In this document: positions 1 through 8,169 of the stretch, one piece after another | How the letters are laid out: every line of letters begins with the position of its first letter | How positions within the stretch are numbered: position 1 is the stretch's first letter | Origin: an uncultured Ruminococcus sp. | GTDB lineage: Bacteria > Bacillota > Clostridia > Oscillospirales > Acutalibacteraceae | DNA: 64,000 bases | Direction of reading: 5' to 3' | Assembly: GCA_902785555.1 (NCBI GenBank) | Contig: CACZZB010000004.1 | Coordinates: forward strand, 1 to 64,000 | Notes under the pieces: model-generated | Databases searched by the model: none | The model's input: the letters and a program-made list of their open reading frames with translations, nothing else | What the model was told of the DNA's origin: nothing | Translations under genes and position numbers: made by a program

Positions 1-97
1 ACATTTTGAGATGTCAAGCAGTTTTCAGCCCTTACGGGCTGGCGGCAATTCATCCCCGACCTATAGAGGTCGGAGTCTTCTTGCCGCATTAGGATAA
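1..97. mobile_element. Structured end of an IS200/IS605-like element
   Basis: Seen: three inverted repeats in under 70 bases. CAGCCC (26-31) pairs with GGGCTG (36-41), GCGGCAA (42-48) pairs with TTGCCGC (81-87), and nested inside the latter CCGACC (56-61) pairs with GGTCGG (68-73). The core, ATTCATCCCC ... GAGGTCGGAG ... CTTCTTGCC, resembles the subterminal right ends of many IS200/IS605 (TnpB-only) elements in Firmicutes; this is recalled, not searched. Such ends also form the 3' scaffold of the TnpB guide RNA. A reading frame stays open from base 3 to TAG at 90-92, probably a chance consequence. No transposase or TnpB is in the window, so the rest of the element would lie upstream of base 1, or this is a remnant. 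Confidence 0.5.
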
Positions 98-128
98 AAC
101 CTATTTAATTTTATATTCTTAATAAACT

Positions 129-1463
129 TCAAATCTTTTTCATCCATTTCTTTCTTATAAAAACAATCCATGTCAATATCAGACGCACACATTCTTCCAT
201 TGAAAGGATAAAATACACAACCGGAATTTGAAGGTTCCATACATAAGCACTAAGCAGTGCAAGCGGTACTCCGAAGCCCCATGTGCCAATCAATTCGATA
301 ATCATTACTATCTTAGTTTGTCCGCCACTTTTGATAATGCCCCCGCCGATTATCATGTTCATCACCTTTATAGGAGAAACGACTGCAAATACAAGCAATA
401 TCTGCTGTGCGGTCAGTTTAACATATTTTTCTACATTGTAAGCGTCAGTATAATAATTCATTAAATACATCAGTGCAACCGACAATGCAAATGAACCAAC
501 AAGTCCATATAATATCAGCTTTTTTGATTTTTCATAAGCAGACTCAAATCCACCCTTACCAAGCTCTTTGCCGATCAGGATTCCAGAAGCCTGTGCCAAG
601 CCGCTGAGTGCTCCTATTATAAGCCCCTGAATCGGATAGGTAAGTGTCATTCCCGCACATTCAAGTGTACCGATGTGACCATAGACGGAAGCATAAACAT
701 TTTCGCTCAGGCTCCACATAAATTCGGTTACAAGAATAGGCAACAGAATAGCAAGATATTTTCCATAAGTCATTTTTGTAAGCTTTACGGAAAATGTTAA
801 TTCTGATTTATTCTTTCCGCATACAACGATCAGACTTATTACCAGCAAAAGCGTATTGAAAAGCTGTGAAACAGCTGTTGCTACACCTGCACCGTTGGCT
901 CCCATGGGGGCAATTCCAAACTTGCCGAAAATCAGAACATAATTCAGTCCGGTATTGACAGTGTTTGCAATAATGCTGAATATCAGCGGCAGGGTTGCTT
1001 TTTCCATACACCGCAAGCGGGTAGATATCAGCATATCTATTGCATACGGCAAAAAGCCGAAGGAAATGATCCTCAGATATTCAGAAGCCGTTTTTATTGT
1101 CTGTTTATCGGTTGAGTATAGTCCCATAAGCTGAGTCGGAAACAACAGACATACTGACATGAATACAACAGCGATCACTACTGAAACGGATGTATTCAGG
1201 CAAAAGCTACGGTTCACCTCTTTTTCGTCCTTTGCACCAATATACTGTGAGATCATAATTCCCGCTACTGAAACAACTGCTCCGATAACCACCCCATAGA
1301 GAGACGAAAGCTTTCCGGCGATACCTACGGCAGCGACACTTACGCTTCCTAAATTACCGACCATTATCTGGTCAACAATGCTGAATGATGCCTGCAGCAT
1401 ACTTTGCAGTGCAACAGGAACGGCAATTTTCGTTACCGAACGTAAAAATGAATCTGACCGCAT
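129..1463 (-). CDS. MATE family multidrug/cation efflux transporter
   Basis: A 444-residue polytopic membrane protein of the MATE family (NorM/DinF-like), expected to export drugs or metabolites in exchange for Na+ or H+. About twelve hydrophobic segments are visible in two similar halves, with the N-terminal motif PVALQSMLQASFSIVDQIMVG typical of MatE domains, and the length matches the family. The start at 1463 (MRSDSFLRSV) is preceded by GGAGG at the right spacing; an upstream in-frame ATG at 1523 would add 20 residues with no ribosome site. It is transcribed alone from a promoter at 1495-1523. The substrate cannot be predicted from sequence. Confidence 0.9.
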   Translation of the reverse strand: MRSDSFLRSVTKIAVPVALQSMLQASFSIVDQIMVGNLGSVSVAAVGIAGKLSSLYGVVIGAVVSVAGIMISQYIGAKDEKEVNRSFCLNTSVSVVIAVVFMSVCLLFPTQLMGLYSTDKQTIKTASEYLRIISFGFLPYAIDMLISTRLRCMEKATLPLIFSIIANTVNTGLNYVLIFGKFGIAPMGANGAGVATAVSQLFNTLLLVISLIVVCGKNKSELTFSVKLTKMTYGKYLAILLPILVTEFMWSLSENVYASVYGHIGTLECAGMTLTYPIQGLIIGALSGLAQASGILIGKELGKGGFESAYEKSKKLILYGLVGSFALSVALMYLMNYYTDAYNVEKYVKLTAQQILLVFAVVSPIKVMNMIIGGGIIKSGGQTKIVMIIELIGTWGFGVPLALLSAYVWNLQIPVVYFILSMEECVRLILTWIVFIRKKWMKKI

Positions 1464-1494
1464 AAACACTCCTCCGTATATTTCGTTCAATGAG

Positions 1495-1523
1495 ATTATA
1501 AAACAGAGACAGCAATGTTTCAA
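1495..1523 (-). promoter_or_regulatory. Sigma-A promoter of the MATE gene
   Basis: On the minus strand TTGAAA (1523-1518), a 17-base spacer and a perfect TATAAT (1500-1495) lie just upstream of the ribosome site of the MATE gene. The longer version of the reading frame would start inside this promoter, which supports the shorter start at 1463. Confidence 0.7.
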
Positions 1524-1608
1524 TAGGTTAATCGCGTAACCTCGTTCAAAAATAGATTTAAATTTTTATACACCATGTCAATTATTACTTTATAAAAAAA
1601 TAAGTGAA

Positions 1609-1640
1609 CAAAAGCCGGGCAGGCTCAATTACCTGCCCGA
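1609..1640 (-). terminator. Rho-independent terminator after the GntR-ABC operon
   Basis: CGGGCAGG (1616-1623) pairs with CCTGCCCG (1632-1639) around an 8-base loop. Read on the minus strand it is followed by CTTTTG, so it ends the operon whose last gene stops at 1692. Confidence 0.75.
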
Positions 1641-1691
1641 CATTCCTATTTGTGTACTGAATTATAGGTATAAACGGTAATAATTCTTGTA

Positions 1692-2345
1692 TCAGAATTC
1701 TTTTTTCCCCATAATGCGTATGCTAAGCATATAAGAAACACCTGATGCTAATGCACACACAGTGATGACTGTAAGAAGGATAACGGTTGGAGAAAGATTT
1801 TCAATAGTCTGTATCAGCTCGGTAATAGGATTTTCCATGCTGCTGAAAAAGGTTTTTGCTCCGAATATCAAAACTGCTATGCAACCAAATAAGATAAACA
1901 GAGCGATCCTGCTTTTTTCTGAGCCGTACTTCAGCTGTATAGGTATCATGAGCGCTGAAGACAGGTACATTACCGGGATAAGGGCTATCAGCATCGGCAA
2001 TTCTTCGACCATGTTTACTCCACTGCGGCGGACTGTATTTCCGATAAAGTACAGTACAGCTCCGATACACCAGGCTGCTGTGGACATTATCAGGCAGAAC
2101 AGGTATTTTTCCCTGACGTATGTTTTTCTGCCGAAAGGCAATGTCATCAAAAATGCAAATCCGTTGTCATACTCGTCATAGCTTATTGTTCCAATCGAAA
2201 TTACTGCTGCAAGCATCGTGAGATACCCGACAATGAAAGAACCGTCCATTGATATCCCCATAACCAATGCCATAATAAAGAAAATCAGAAGTGTCTGTTT
2301 TCTGGCGAAAGTAAGCCTCAAATCTTTTTCTATAAGCCCAAACAT
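1692..2345 (-). CDS. ABC-2 type transporter permease
   Basis: A 217-residue membrane protein with about six hydrophobic segments. The N-terminus MFGLIEKDLRLTFARKQTLL and the motif ISYDEYDNGFAFLMTLPFGR are typical of the short ABC-2 permeases that pair with YtrB/BcrA-type ATPases. It starts one base after the ATPase gene stops and is the third gene of a regulator-ATPase-permease operon, so it should form the membrane channel of that exporter. Such systems often respond to cell-wall antibiotics or peptides; the substrate here is unknown. Confidence 0.8.
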   Translation of the reverse strand: MFGLIEKDLRLTFARKQTLLIFFIMALVMGISMDGSFIVGYLTMLAAVISIGTISYDEYDNGFAFLMTLPFGRKTYVREKYLFCLIMSTAAWCIGAVLYFIGNTVRRSGVNMVEELPMLIALIPVMYLSSALMIPIQLKYGSEKSRIALFILFGCIAVLIFGAKTFFSSMENPITELIQTIENLSPTVILLTVITVCALASGVSYMLSIRIMGKKEF

Positions 2346-2346
2346 A

Positions 2347-3192
2347 TCATCTGCCTCCTGTCATCATTAAAATCAGATCGTCTACTTTCCCTTTTTCAAT
2401 CACAATCCCCGGATAATTTTCTGCATAAAATTGCTTTTCACTTGTAAAGCATGAATATCCGAAGTGCTCCTTTTTCGTACCGAGAATATAGCTTTTATCA
2501 AGTTTTTCGTAAGTATCATCATTTATTTTCAGTACAGCATAATTGCTCAGTATAGTATCGGTGTCTTCATGAAGGACGATTTTTCCGTCATGTATAAGGT
2601 ATATATCATCGCACAGCCCCTCAAGGTCTGAGGATATGTGAGATGAAAGCAGAATAGAGCTTTTTTCATTATCAAGAAGATACTGCCGGAACATATCAAG
2701 TATGTCGTTTCTTGCCTCTACATCAAGTCCTGCCGTGGGTTCGTCCATGATAAGCAGTTCTGATTTGTGACTGATGGCAGCAAGTACACGGAGTTTTGCC
2801 CTCATACCCGTAGAAAAGTCTTTTATTCTCTTATCAAACGCCAGCCTCTGCAAAACACAGCTCTTTCTGAAAAAATCTTCGTCAAATGTCGGATACATTT
2901 TTCTGAGGATACAGATTACATCCTCTATACGGAGGTATGAGCTGAATCCGGAATCTGACAGTGCAGCTCCGATAGACTCTTTTTCTTTACCTGTGAGCAT
3001 GGATGCCTCTTTACCGTTTATGGTAACATGACCTTCATCCGGTTTTATCAGACCAAGTATTGCCTTTATCGTAGTACTTTTGCCGGCACCGTTTTTTCCA
3101 ACTATACCCGTTACGGTTCCATCCGGTATTTCCATAGAAATATCAAGCCGAAAGTCATCGTAGTTTTTTACAAGCTTATCAACCTTAACCAT
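2347..3192 (-). CDS. ABC transporter ATP-binding protein (YtrB/BcrA-like)
   Basis: A 281-residue ATPase. Walker A is GKNGAGKSTT, the signature appears as FSTGMRAKLRV, Walker B is LLIMDEPTAGLD, and an H-loop follows in LLSSHISSDLE. The signature is the degenerate STGM form common in YtrB-like exporters. The start ATG at 3192 overlaps the TGA of the GntR gene (TGATG), implying translational coupling; an in-frame TTG one codon upstream is less likely. The last ~70 residues form the usual non-conserved C-terminal extension. Together with the following permease it makes an exporter controlled by the upstream repressor. Confidence 0.88.
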   Translation of the reverse strand: MVKVDKLVKNYDDFRLDISMEIPDGTVTGIVGKNGAGKSTTIKAILGLIKPDEGHVTINGKEASMLTGKEKESIGAALSDSGFSSYLRIEDVICILRKMYPTFDEDFFRKSCVLQRLAFDKRIKDFSTGMRAKLRVLAAISHKSELLIMDEPTAGLDVEARNDILDMFRQYLLDNEKSSILLSSHISSDLEGLCDDIYLIHDGKIVLHEDTDTILSNYAVLKINDDTYEKLDKSYILGTKKEHFGYSCFTSEKQFYAENYPGIVIEKGKVDDLILMMTGGR

Positions 3193-3566
3193 CAATATTC
3201 CTCCAGTATGATTTTAACGATCTCAAGAATTTCGTCTTTGGTGAGACCGACCGCATTTGCCTTCTGTACAGCAGATGCAAAGTCATCCTCAACCGTTTTT
3301 CTTCGTGCTTCCATAGCAAGCTGCAGGTTTGTTGCGGCAACATAGGTACCTTTTCCGTGTACGGTTACAACAAAGCCTTCTTCTTCCAACTTATCATAAG
3401 CTTTTTTTACTGTCAGAGCACTTATACGCAGTTCACCGGAAAGTGCTCTGACAGACGGAAGCACTTCATTTTCCGCAAGACCGCCGCTTATGATCTCTTT
3501 TTTTACCTGAGCCATAAGTTGTTCATAGATTGGTACCATTGAGGTATTATTTAAAATTATATGCAT
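3192..3566 (-). CDS. GntR family transcriptional regulator, YtrA subfamily
   Basis: A 124-residue repressor: an N-terminal winged helix (VPIYEQLMAQVKKEIISGGL, then LPSVRALSGELRISALTVKKAYDKLEEEGFV) and a short helical C-terminal tail instead of a ligand domain, the hallmark of the YtrA subfamily. The start at 3566 (MHIILNN) follows GGAGG; the open frame extends 16 codons upstream but those lie within the promoter/operator. It heads the ABC exporter operon, and nested palindromes cover its promoter, so autorepression is likely. The family usually responds to antibiotics or cell-wall stress; the inducer here is unknown. Confidence 0.88.
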   Translation of the reverse strand: MHIILNNTSMVPIYEQLMAQVKKEIISGGLAENEVLPSVRALSGELRISALTVKKAYDKLEEEGFVVTVHGKGTYVAATNLQLAMEARRKTVEDDFASAVQKANAVGLTKDEILEIVKIILEEY

Positions 3567-3581
3567 ATCGTCGACCTCCAT

Positions 3582-3630
3582 AAACAGTATACAACAGTAT
3601 AGAACTGTTGTCAAGTGTTATATACTGTTT
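3582..3630 (-). promoter_or_regulatory. Promoter with nested palindromic operators for the GntR-ABC operon
   Basis: On the minus strand TTGACA (3614-3609), a 17-base spacer and TATACT (3591-3586) form a near-consensus promoter. The spacer contains CAACAG (3592-3597) facing CTGTTG (3605-3610). A second, perfect 10-base palindrome, AAACAGTATA (3582-3591) with TATACTGTTT (3621-3630), brackets the whole promoter. A repressor bound here would block polymerase directly. A further TATACTGT half-site lies at 3668-3675. Confidence 0.8.
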
Positions 3631-3811
3631 GAAGAAAAAAATTAAGTAATATAGAATCAAATTGATGTATACTGTCGAACAAGATGCTGTATTTCTTCCC
3701 AAAACATTGCAGGCATCATTCAGAAACGGCATAATATTACAAAAATATAAAGATACTGTTTATCTAAGATTTAATGTTATAGGATTTTTATTCAAATTCT
3801 AAAAAAAAATC

Positions 3812-3845
3812 AAGACTGCCGATAAATTATATCACCGACAGTCTT
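3812..3845 (-). terminator. Rho-independent terminator of proS
   Basis: AAGACTG (3812-3818) pairs with CAGTCTT (3839-3845), extended inward by CG pairs with one mismatch. On the minus strand the hairpin is followed by GATTTTTTTTT. The plus-strand side also has a T run, so it may work in both directions. Confidence 0.8.
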
Positions 3846-3857
3846 TTTATTATTTTC

Positions 3858-5582
3858 TTATATATCAAATTTTGCAAGCTGTTCTGCAACTATCTTCTGT
3901 ATTTCCTCAGCCGCATTTTCAATGCTGATATCGGCTTTGTATGACTTATCTCTGAATGATATCTCAACAGCACCTCTTGAAATAGTTTTGGGGCTTACGA
4001 TAACTCTTACAGGTACACCCAACAGGTCAGCGTCAGCGAACATTACGCCTGCACTTACTTTTCTGTCATCGAATATTACTTCAACTTTCTTATTCTGCAA
4101 TTCCTCGTAAAGTGCATTGGATATTTTTGCAACTTCCTCATTATCGGGACGGATAGCACAGATATGTACCTGCCACGGTGCTATGGACATAGGCCATATA
4201 GGACCGTTTTCATCATGGCGTGCTTCACAAACAGAAGCTGAAAGTCTGCCAACGCCTATTCCGTAACAGCCCATTATAGGATTCTGCAATACTCCGTCTT
4301 TGTCTATGTACTGCATTTCCATTGTTTCGGTATATTTCTTTCCGAGCTGGAATATATTGCCTACTTCGATACCTCTGCATATATTTATAGTCTTTTTGCC
4401 GCAGCAAGGGCATATCGAACCCTGATATGCCTTTGAAAAATCATGATATTCAAAGGGCTTTTTCATATCTCTTTCGAGATTGACATTTATATAATGATAG
4501 TTCTCCTTGTTTGCACCGCAAACCATATTATTCATGCCTTTAAGAGAATTGTCAATAAGAATTGTGCCTTTTATATCAAGTCCGACAGGTCCCGTAAAGC
4601 CGTATACAATACCTGTTTCGGTACTGCCGTCATCGGGGATTATCTCCTCTTTGAGATAGTTCTGTACTTTTATTTCATTTACTTCCATATCTCCTCTTAC
4701 AAAAACTACAACAGGCTCATAGCTCTTTTTTTTGAGATACATTACTGCCTTGCAGGTCAGTTTCGGGTCTATCGAAAGATATTCGCACAGGTCTTCTATG
4801 GTCTTTGAATGGGGTGTATAAACGCTTTCAAGGTCTTTTACCTCAGTTTCGGCATTTTCCACGATACATTCTGCTACTTCCATATTTGAACGGTAGTCGC
4901 ATGAATCGCATACCACAAGTTTATCCTCGCCTATATCCGTTATAAGCATAAATTCATGTGCGACTCGTCCGCCCATCATGCCCGAATCGGATTTTACGGA
5001 AATTACTTCGGGTACTCCCACACGGGCAAATATCCTTTCATAAGCCTTATGGCATTTGTCATAATATTCTTCAAGGTCTTCCTGTGTAAGATGGAAAGAG
5101 TATGCGTCTTTCATTGTAAACTCTCTTACTCTGATAAGACCGCCTCTTGAACGGGGTTCATCACGGAATTTTGTCTGTATCTGATATATCATGAAAGGAT
5201 AGTTCATATATGATTCAGCGGTATGCCTTGCAAGATGAACAGCAGCTTCTTCATGCGTCATTCCGAGAACCATGTCGATACCGCCACGGTCTTTGAATCT
5301 GAGAAGCTCAGAGCCGACAGCCTCAAATCTTCCCGACTCTTTCCAAAGAGTTGCAGGCATAGCAACAGGCAGCAATACTTCCTGACCGCCTATTCTGTCC
5401 ATTTCCTCACGGATTATATTTTCGATTTTCTTTGTAATTCTGAGTGCAGGGGGCAGAAGTGAATATATACCTTCACCCACTCTTTTCATATATCCGCCTC
5501 TTATCATGAATATATGGCTCTGTATCTTACATTCAGCCGGAGTTTCCTTAAAACGCTGTCCGAGCATTTTTGCGATTTTCAT
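3858..5582 (-). CDS. proS: Prolyl-tRNA synthetase (bacterial type with editing domain)
   Basis: A 574-residue class II synthetase that charges tRNA-Pro. The N-terminal catalytic core shows motif 1 (GEGIYSLLPPALRITKKIENIIREEM) and motif 2 (FRDEPRSRGGLIRVREFTMKDAYSFH); a central insertion domain of about 180 residues (roughly 220-400) corresponds to the INS editing domain that clears Ala-tRNA-Pro. Motif 3 is GCYGIGVGRLSASVCEARHDENG, then a C-terminal anticodon-binding domain (APWQVHICAI ... IFDDRKVSAGVMFADADLLGVP). The length is normal for bacterial ProRS. The gene lies directly downstream of three tRNA-Pro genes on the same strand. No T-box leader is visible, and a terminator-like hairpin separates it from the tRNAs. 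Confidence 0.97.
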   Translation of the reverse strand: MKIAKMLGQRFKETPAECKIQSHIFMIRGGYMKRVGEGIYSLLPPALRITKKIENIIREEMDRIGGQEVLLPVAMPATLWKESGRFEAVGSELLRFKDRGGIDMVLGMTHEEAAVHLARHTAESYMNYPFMIYQIQTKFRDEPRSRGGLIRVREFTMKDAYSFHLTQEDLEEYYDKCHKAYERIFARVGVPEVISVKSDSGMMGGRVAHEFMLITDIGEDKLVVCDSCDYRSNMEVAECIVENAETEVKDLESVYTPHSKTIEDLCEYLSIDPKLTCKAVMYLKKKSYEPVVVFVRGDMEVNEIKVQNYLKEEIIPDDGSTETGIVYGFTGPVGLDIKGTILIDNSLKGMNNMVCGANKENYHYINVNLERDMKKPFEYHDFSKAYQGSICPCCGKKTINICRGIEVGNIFQLGKKYTETMEMQYIDKDGVLQNPIMGCYGIGVGRLSASVCEARHDENGPIWPMSIAPWQVHICAIRPDNEEVAKISNALYEELQNKKVEVIFDDRKVSAGVMFADADLLGVPVRVIVSPKTISRGAVEISFRDKSYKADISIENAAEEIQKIVAEQLAKFDI

Positions 5583-5624
5583 AATAAAAACAATTCCTTT
5601 CCGTAATTTTATTTATAAAGTAAA

Positions 5625-5661
5625 ATATTGTTGTCCGGTATCTCAGCCGAAACAACAATAT
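5625..5661 (-). terminator. Terminator/attenuator hairpin between the tRNA-Pro cluster and proS
   Basis: ATATTGTTGT pairs with ACAACAATAT, extended inward by TTCGG with CCGGA (one G-T pair), giving about 15 pairs around an 8-base loop. On the minus strand TTTTACTTTAT follows. It could end the tRNA transcript, with partial read-through into proS, or stabilise the processed ends. Confidence 0.6.
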
Positions 5662-5673
5662 CTAAAAATCGAG

Positions 5674-5747
5674 TCTGGGCGACCGGATTTGAACCGACGA
5701 CCTCTACCACCCCAAGGTAGCGCGCTACCAATCTGCGCCACGCCCAG
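5674..5747 (-). tRNA. tRNA-Pro(GGG)
   Basis: Cloverleaf on the minus strand: acceptor CTGGGCG/CGCCCAG, D-arm with GGTAGCGC, anticodon stem CTACC/GGTAG around TTGGGGT (anticodon GGG, G37), a T-arm with TTCAAAT, and discriminator A. CCA is not encoded. C1-G72 and G37 fit proline tRNAs. Confidence 0.93.
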
Positions 5748-5768
5748 ATATATATATTATTTTTCAAG

Positions 5769-5842
5769 TCGGAGTGACAGGATTCGAACCTGCGACATCT
5801 TGCTCCCAAAGCAAGCACTCTACCAAACTGAGCTACACTCCG
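5769..5842 (-). tRNA. tRNA-Pro(UGG)
   Basis: Cloverleaf on the minus strand: acceptor CGGAGTG/CACTCCG, anticodon stem CTTGC/GCAAG around TTTGGGA (anticodon UGG), T-loop TTCGAAT, discriminator A, no encoded CCA. It is the middle member of three tandem proline tRNAs. Confidence 0.95.
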
Positions 5843-5852
5843 TTATCGAGAG

Positions 5853-5926
5853 TCGGGATGACAGGATTTGAACCTGCGACCTTTGCGTCCCGAACGCAAC
5901 GCTCTACCAAACTGAGCCACATCCCG
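5853..5926 (-). tRNA. tRNA-Pro(CGG)
   Basis: Cloverleaf on the minus strand: acceptor CGGGATG/CATCCCG, anticodon stem TTGCG/CGCAA around TTCGGGA (anticodon CGG), T-loop TTCAAAT, discriminator A, no encoded CCA. It is the first of the three in transcription order, 10 bases from its neighbour. Confidence 0.95.
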
Positions 5927-5970
5927 AAATGTTCGTGGGAATGACTCATATTTCGCTCCCACGAGTTATT

Positions 5971-5999
5971 ATTATATTCCAAATTTCCAATAATGTCAA
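5971..5999 (-). promoter_or_regulatory. Consensus sigma-A promoter of the tRNA-Pro cluster
   Basis: Perfect TTGACA (5999-5994), 17 bases, perfect TATAAT (5976-5971) on the minus strand. It is followed by a leader hairpin in the precursor (TCGTGGGA 5933-5940 with TCCCACGA 5957-5964) just before the first tRNA. This strength is typical of stable-RNA promoters. Confidence 0.9.
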
Positions 6000-6034
6000 G
6001 AGGTTTTTCTATATTTTTTTAAATTTATTCCAAA

Positions 6035-7894
6035 TCACACCCAGAACCACCATAATTCAAACATCAATATAAATGCCGTTCCGAAGGAATTTGAAATTAT
6101 GCTCAATATATATTTCAATTTATTGTCCTGCTGAGAAAATAAGAATACTATCGACATAAACACTGTTACAGCATATATTATCATAAAAACAAGCTGTGTG
6201 ATACCGAAAATATATCCGTATGTTCTTGAACAGTTATTAAGACCTATCATGATAATAACTGCCAATACAGATAATGGTTTTGCTATCTGTGCAAGGCTTA
6301 CCAAAATTCCTCCCGCAAAATGTTTTCTTGTTTTTTTGACAAGACGTACCATAAATATAACAAGTTTTATCAGAAGCAATATAACGCTCAAAACAGCAAG
6401 TATAACATAAGCTATCACCATTGCCAGCTCTGTATTGAAATTCTTTCTTTCGATATAGTCCGCACCGCCTATATGCAGTATTTTTCCGACAGTTTCATCA
6501 TTATCAACACCGACTAAATAAATTTCCTCGCCCTGCTCCAGCTTATACAGACCATTGCCTATCTGATTGACGGAAATATCTTCTCCGACAGTGTATTTTG
6601 TTTCCGAAACTTTATCAATCGGAAGAACATTTATAATGGAAAATATTTTCTGCTGTCCCCCGAAAAATCCCCTGCTGACCGAATAAAGTCCCGATATATC
6701 GGCTGTAACCGAAATTGCACCCTGTTTAAATACAGGATTATCAGCGGTCTTTCCGAAAATCATTTCGGTAATTTTATCACAGAATGAACCTGAGCCTGCC
6801 ATATTCGTAAGCACAACCACACCCGTTTTTGATTTTCTGTCAATGGCAAGATTCGAGGAACACGCATCCGTTGCACCGGAATGTTCTATCGTATCTATGC
6901 CACGGTTCATTACAAAAAATCCGTGACATACAGACGGTGTTTTGCCGTTGTCATAAAAATCGCTTGACGAAAAAAGTTTATCAAATGTTTCCTTTTTACT
7001 GAACAGCGGAGAATCATCATTCACCAATGCTTGTGCATATTTTCGCATATCATCTATTGTACCCGTTACAGCTCCCGACGGATACAAATTGATAAATGTC
7101 ATATTTGTTCCGAGGGATTCCGACATTCCCTTGAAATTGATACGGTATGATTTCAGTTTTTCACGCTGAGTTCTTACCCATATATTGTCCTTATGGTCGG
7201 GCATTATTGAAGTATGCTCCATTCCAAGAGGCTTTAAGATATTTTCATGTACATAATCACCATATTTCATACCTGTTATACACTCAATGACATATCCTGC
7301 CAAAGACGCTCCCCAATTGGAATATGCCGAAACAGTACCGGGTTTGAATACCTGTAACGGTTCACTGTACTGCAATGCTTCACCCAGAGGCATTATTTCA
7401 TTTTCATCATCAACTTGTATAGTATACACTGTTTCCTGCCATCCGCCTTTGTGATTCATCAAATCAATCATTGTTATAGGCGTATCATATTTTAATTTCT
7501 TCAAAAATCCCTCCGGTAAATATTTCCTTACATCTTCATTCAAATCGAGTTTTCCCTGTTCATAAAGCTGCATTGCACTTACCCATACCATTGTTTTTGA
7601 AACGCTGCCCCATTCATAGACAGTGTTTTCATCAGTTACAATGTCATTTTCCGCATCTGCATTTCCATAGTATTTTGTATATATATCATCACCGCTGAAT
7701 ACAGCCACTGCAGCCGAAACACAGTTTTTATCTTTTGCAGTATTTTCGACAGCTTTCTCAATTTCATCAGATTTCAGTCCTGACGGAAATACCTTTTCAG
7801 CCGCCTGAACATTTACTGCAAACATTGAAATGATTACAGCAAAAATTATAAAAACCAAACCTGCACGTTTTGAAACATCCGAAATTTTTTTCAC
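6035..7894 (-). CDS. Membrane-anchored serine beta-lactamase-like hydrolase
   Basis: A 619-residue protein of the class C beta-lactamase/penicillin-binding-protein-like family (Pfam Beta-lactamase). A signal-anchor segment (about 11-30) is followed by an extracellular domain with SVSK (S97, K100), a YSN motif in VSAYSNWGASLAG, and an HSG motif in IEHSGATDACSS, matching the SxxK, YxN and KTG-equivalent sites. The C-terminal ~120 residues contain four hydrophobic segments ending in FELWWFWV, so the enzyme is tethered at both ends. The GTG start at 7894 follows a G-rich site; the open frame runs 22 codons further upstream without one. Likely a D-amino-acid peptidase or esterase of the cell wall rather than a resistance enzyme. 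It is monocistronic. Confidence 0.85.
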   Translation of the reverse strand: MKKISDVSKRAGLVFIIFAVIISMFAVNVQAAEKVFPSGLKSDEIEKAVENTAKDKNCVSAAVAVFSGDDIYTKYYGNADAENDIVTDENTVYEWGSVSKTMVWVSAMQLYEQGKLDLNEDVRKYLPEGFLKKLKYDTPITMIDLMNHKGGWQETVYTIQVDDENEIMPLGEALQYSEPLQVFKPGTVSAYSNWGASLAGYVIECITGMKYGDYVHENILKPLGMEHTSIMPDHKDNIWVRTQREKLKSYRINFKGMSESLGTNMTFINLYPSGAVTGTIDDMRKYAQALVNDDSPLFSKKETFDKLFSSSDFYDNGKTPSVCHGFFVMNRGIDTIEHSGATDACSSNLAIDRKSKTGVVVLTNMAGSGSFCDKITEMIFGKTADNPVFKQGAISVTADISGLYSVSRGFFGGQQKIFSIINVLPIDKVSETKYTVGEDISVNQIGNGLYKLEQGEEIYLVGVDNDETVGKILHIGGADYIERKNFNTELAMVIAYVILAVLSVILLLIKLVIFMVRLVKKTRKHFAGGILVSLAQIAKPLSVLAVIIMIGLNNCSRTYGYIFGITQLVFMIIYAVTVFMSIVFLFSQQDNKLKYILSIISNSFGTAFILMFELWWFWV

Positions 7895-8076
7895 TTCAAC
7901 AACCCCCAAACATATATATTTTTTTAATATAACAATAGCATAATATAACAAAAATGTCAATTATAATTATAAAATATCAACAAAAAGTCAACCAATATTC
8001 TCCAAATCCGTAATTTCAAGAATGAAAATGCCTATAAAAAAACAATCTTACAAAGTTAATTTTATAAATATTTCCT

Positions 8077-8103
8077 AACAATTACCAATCATTGGTAATT
8101 GTT
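8077..8103. promoter_or_regulatory. 27-base perfect palindrome, probable operator
   Basis: AACAATTACCAAT (8077-8089), a single C, then ATTGGTAATTGTT (8091-8103) is a perfect 13-base inverted repeat. It lies in the 441-base gap between the serine hydrolase and the pilus locus, 66 bases upstream of the pilus -35 box. There is no T run, so a protein binding site is more likely than a terminator. Confidence 0.6.
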
Positions 8104-8169
8104 GAGCAACTTGTATAAATAATGATTTTTTTGAAAAGGATTTTTCTATATTTAAAAACCTTTTGTGGC

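Noticed and set aside
3..92. Short open frame ending AIHPRPIEVGVFLPH.
   Set aside because: It simply translates the hairpin end of the mobile element and has no start or ribosome site within the window.
5583..5673. T-box riboswitch upstream of proS.
   Set aside because: Only about 90 bases separate the last tRNA from proS, and no conserved T-box sequence or specifier stem is present; the single hairpin looks like a terminator.
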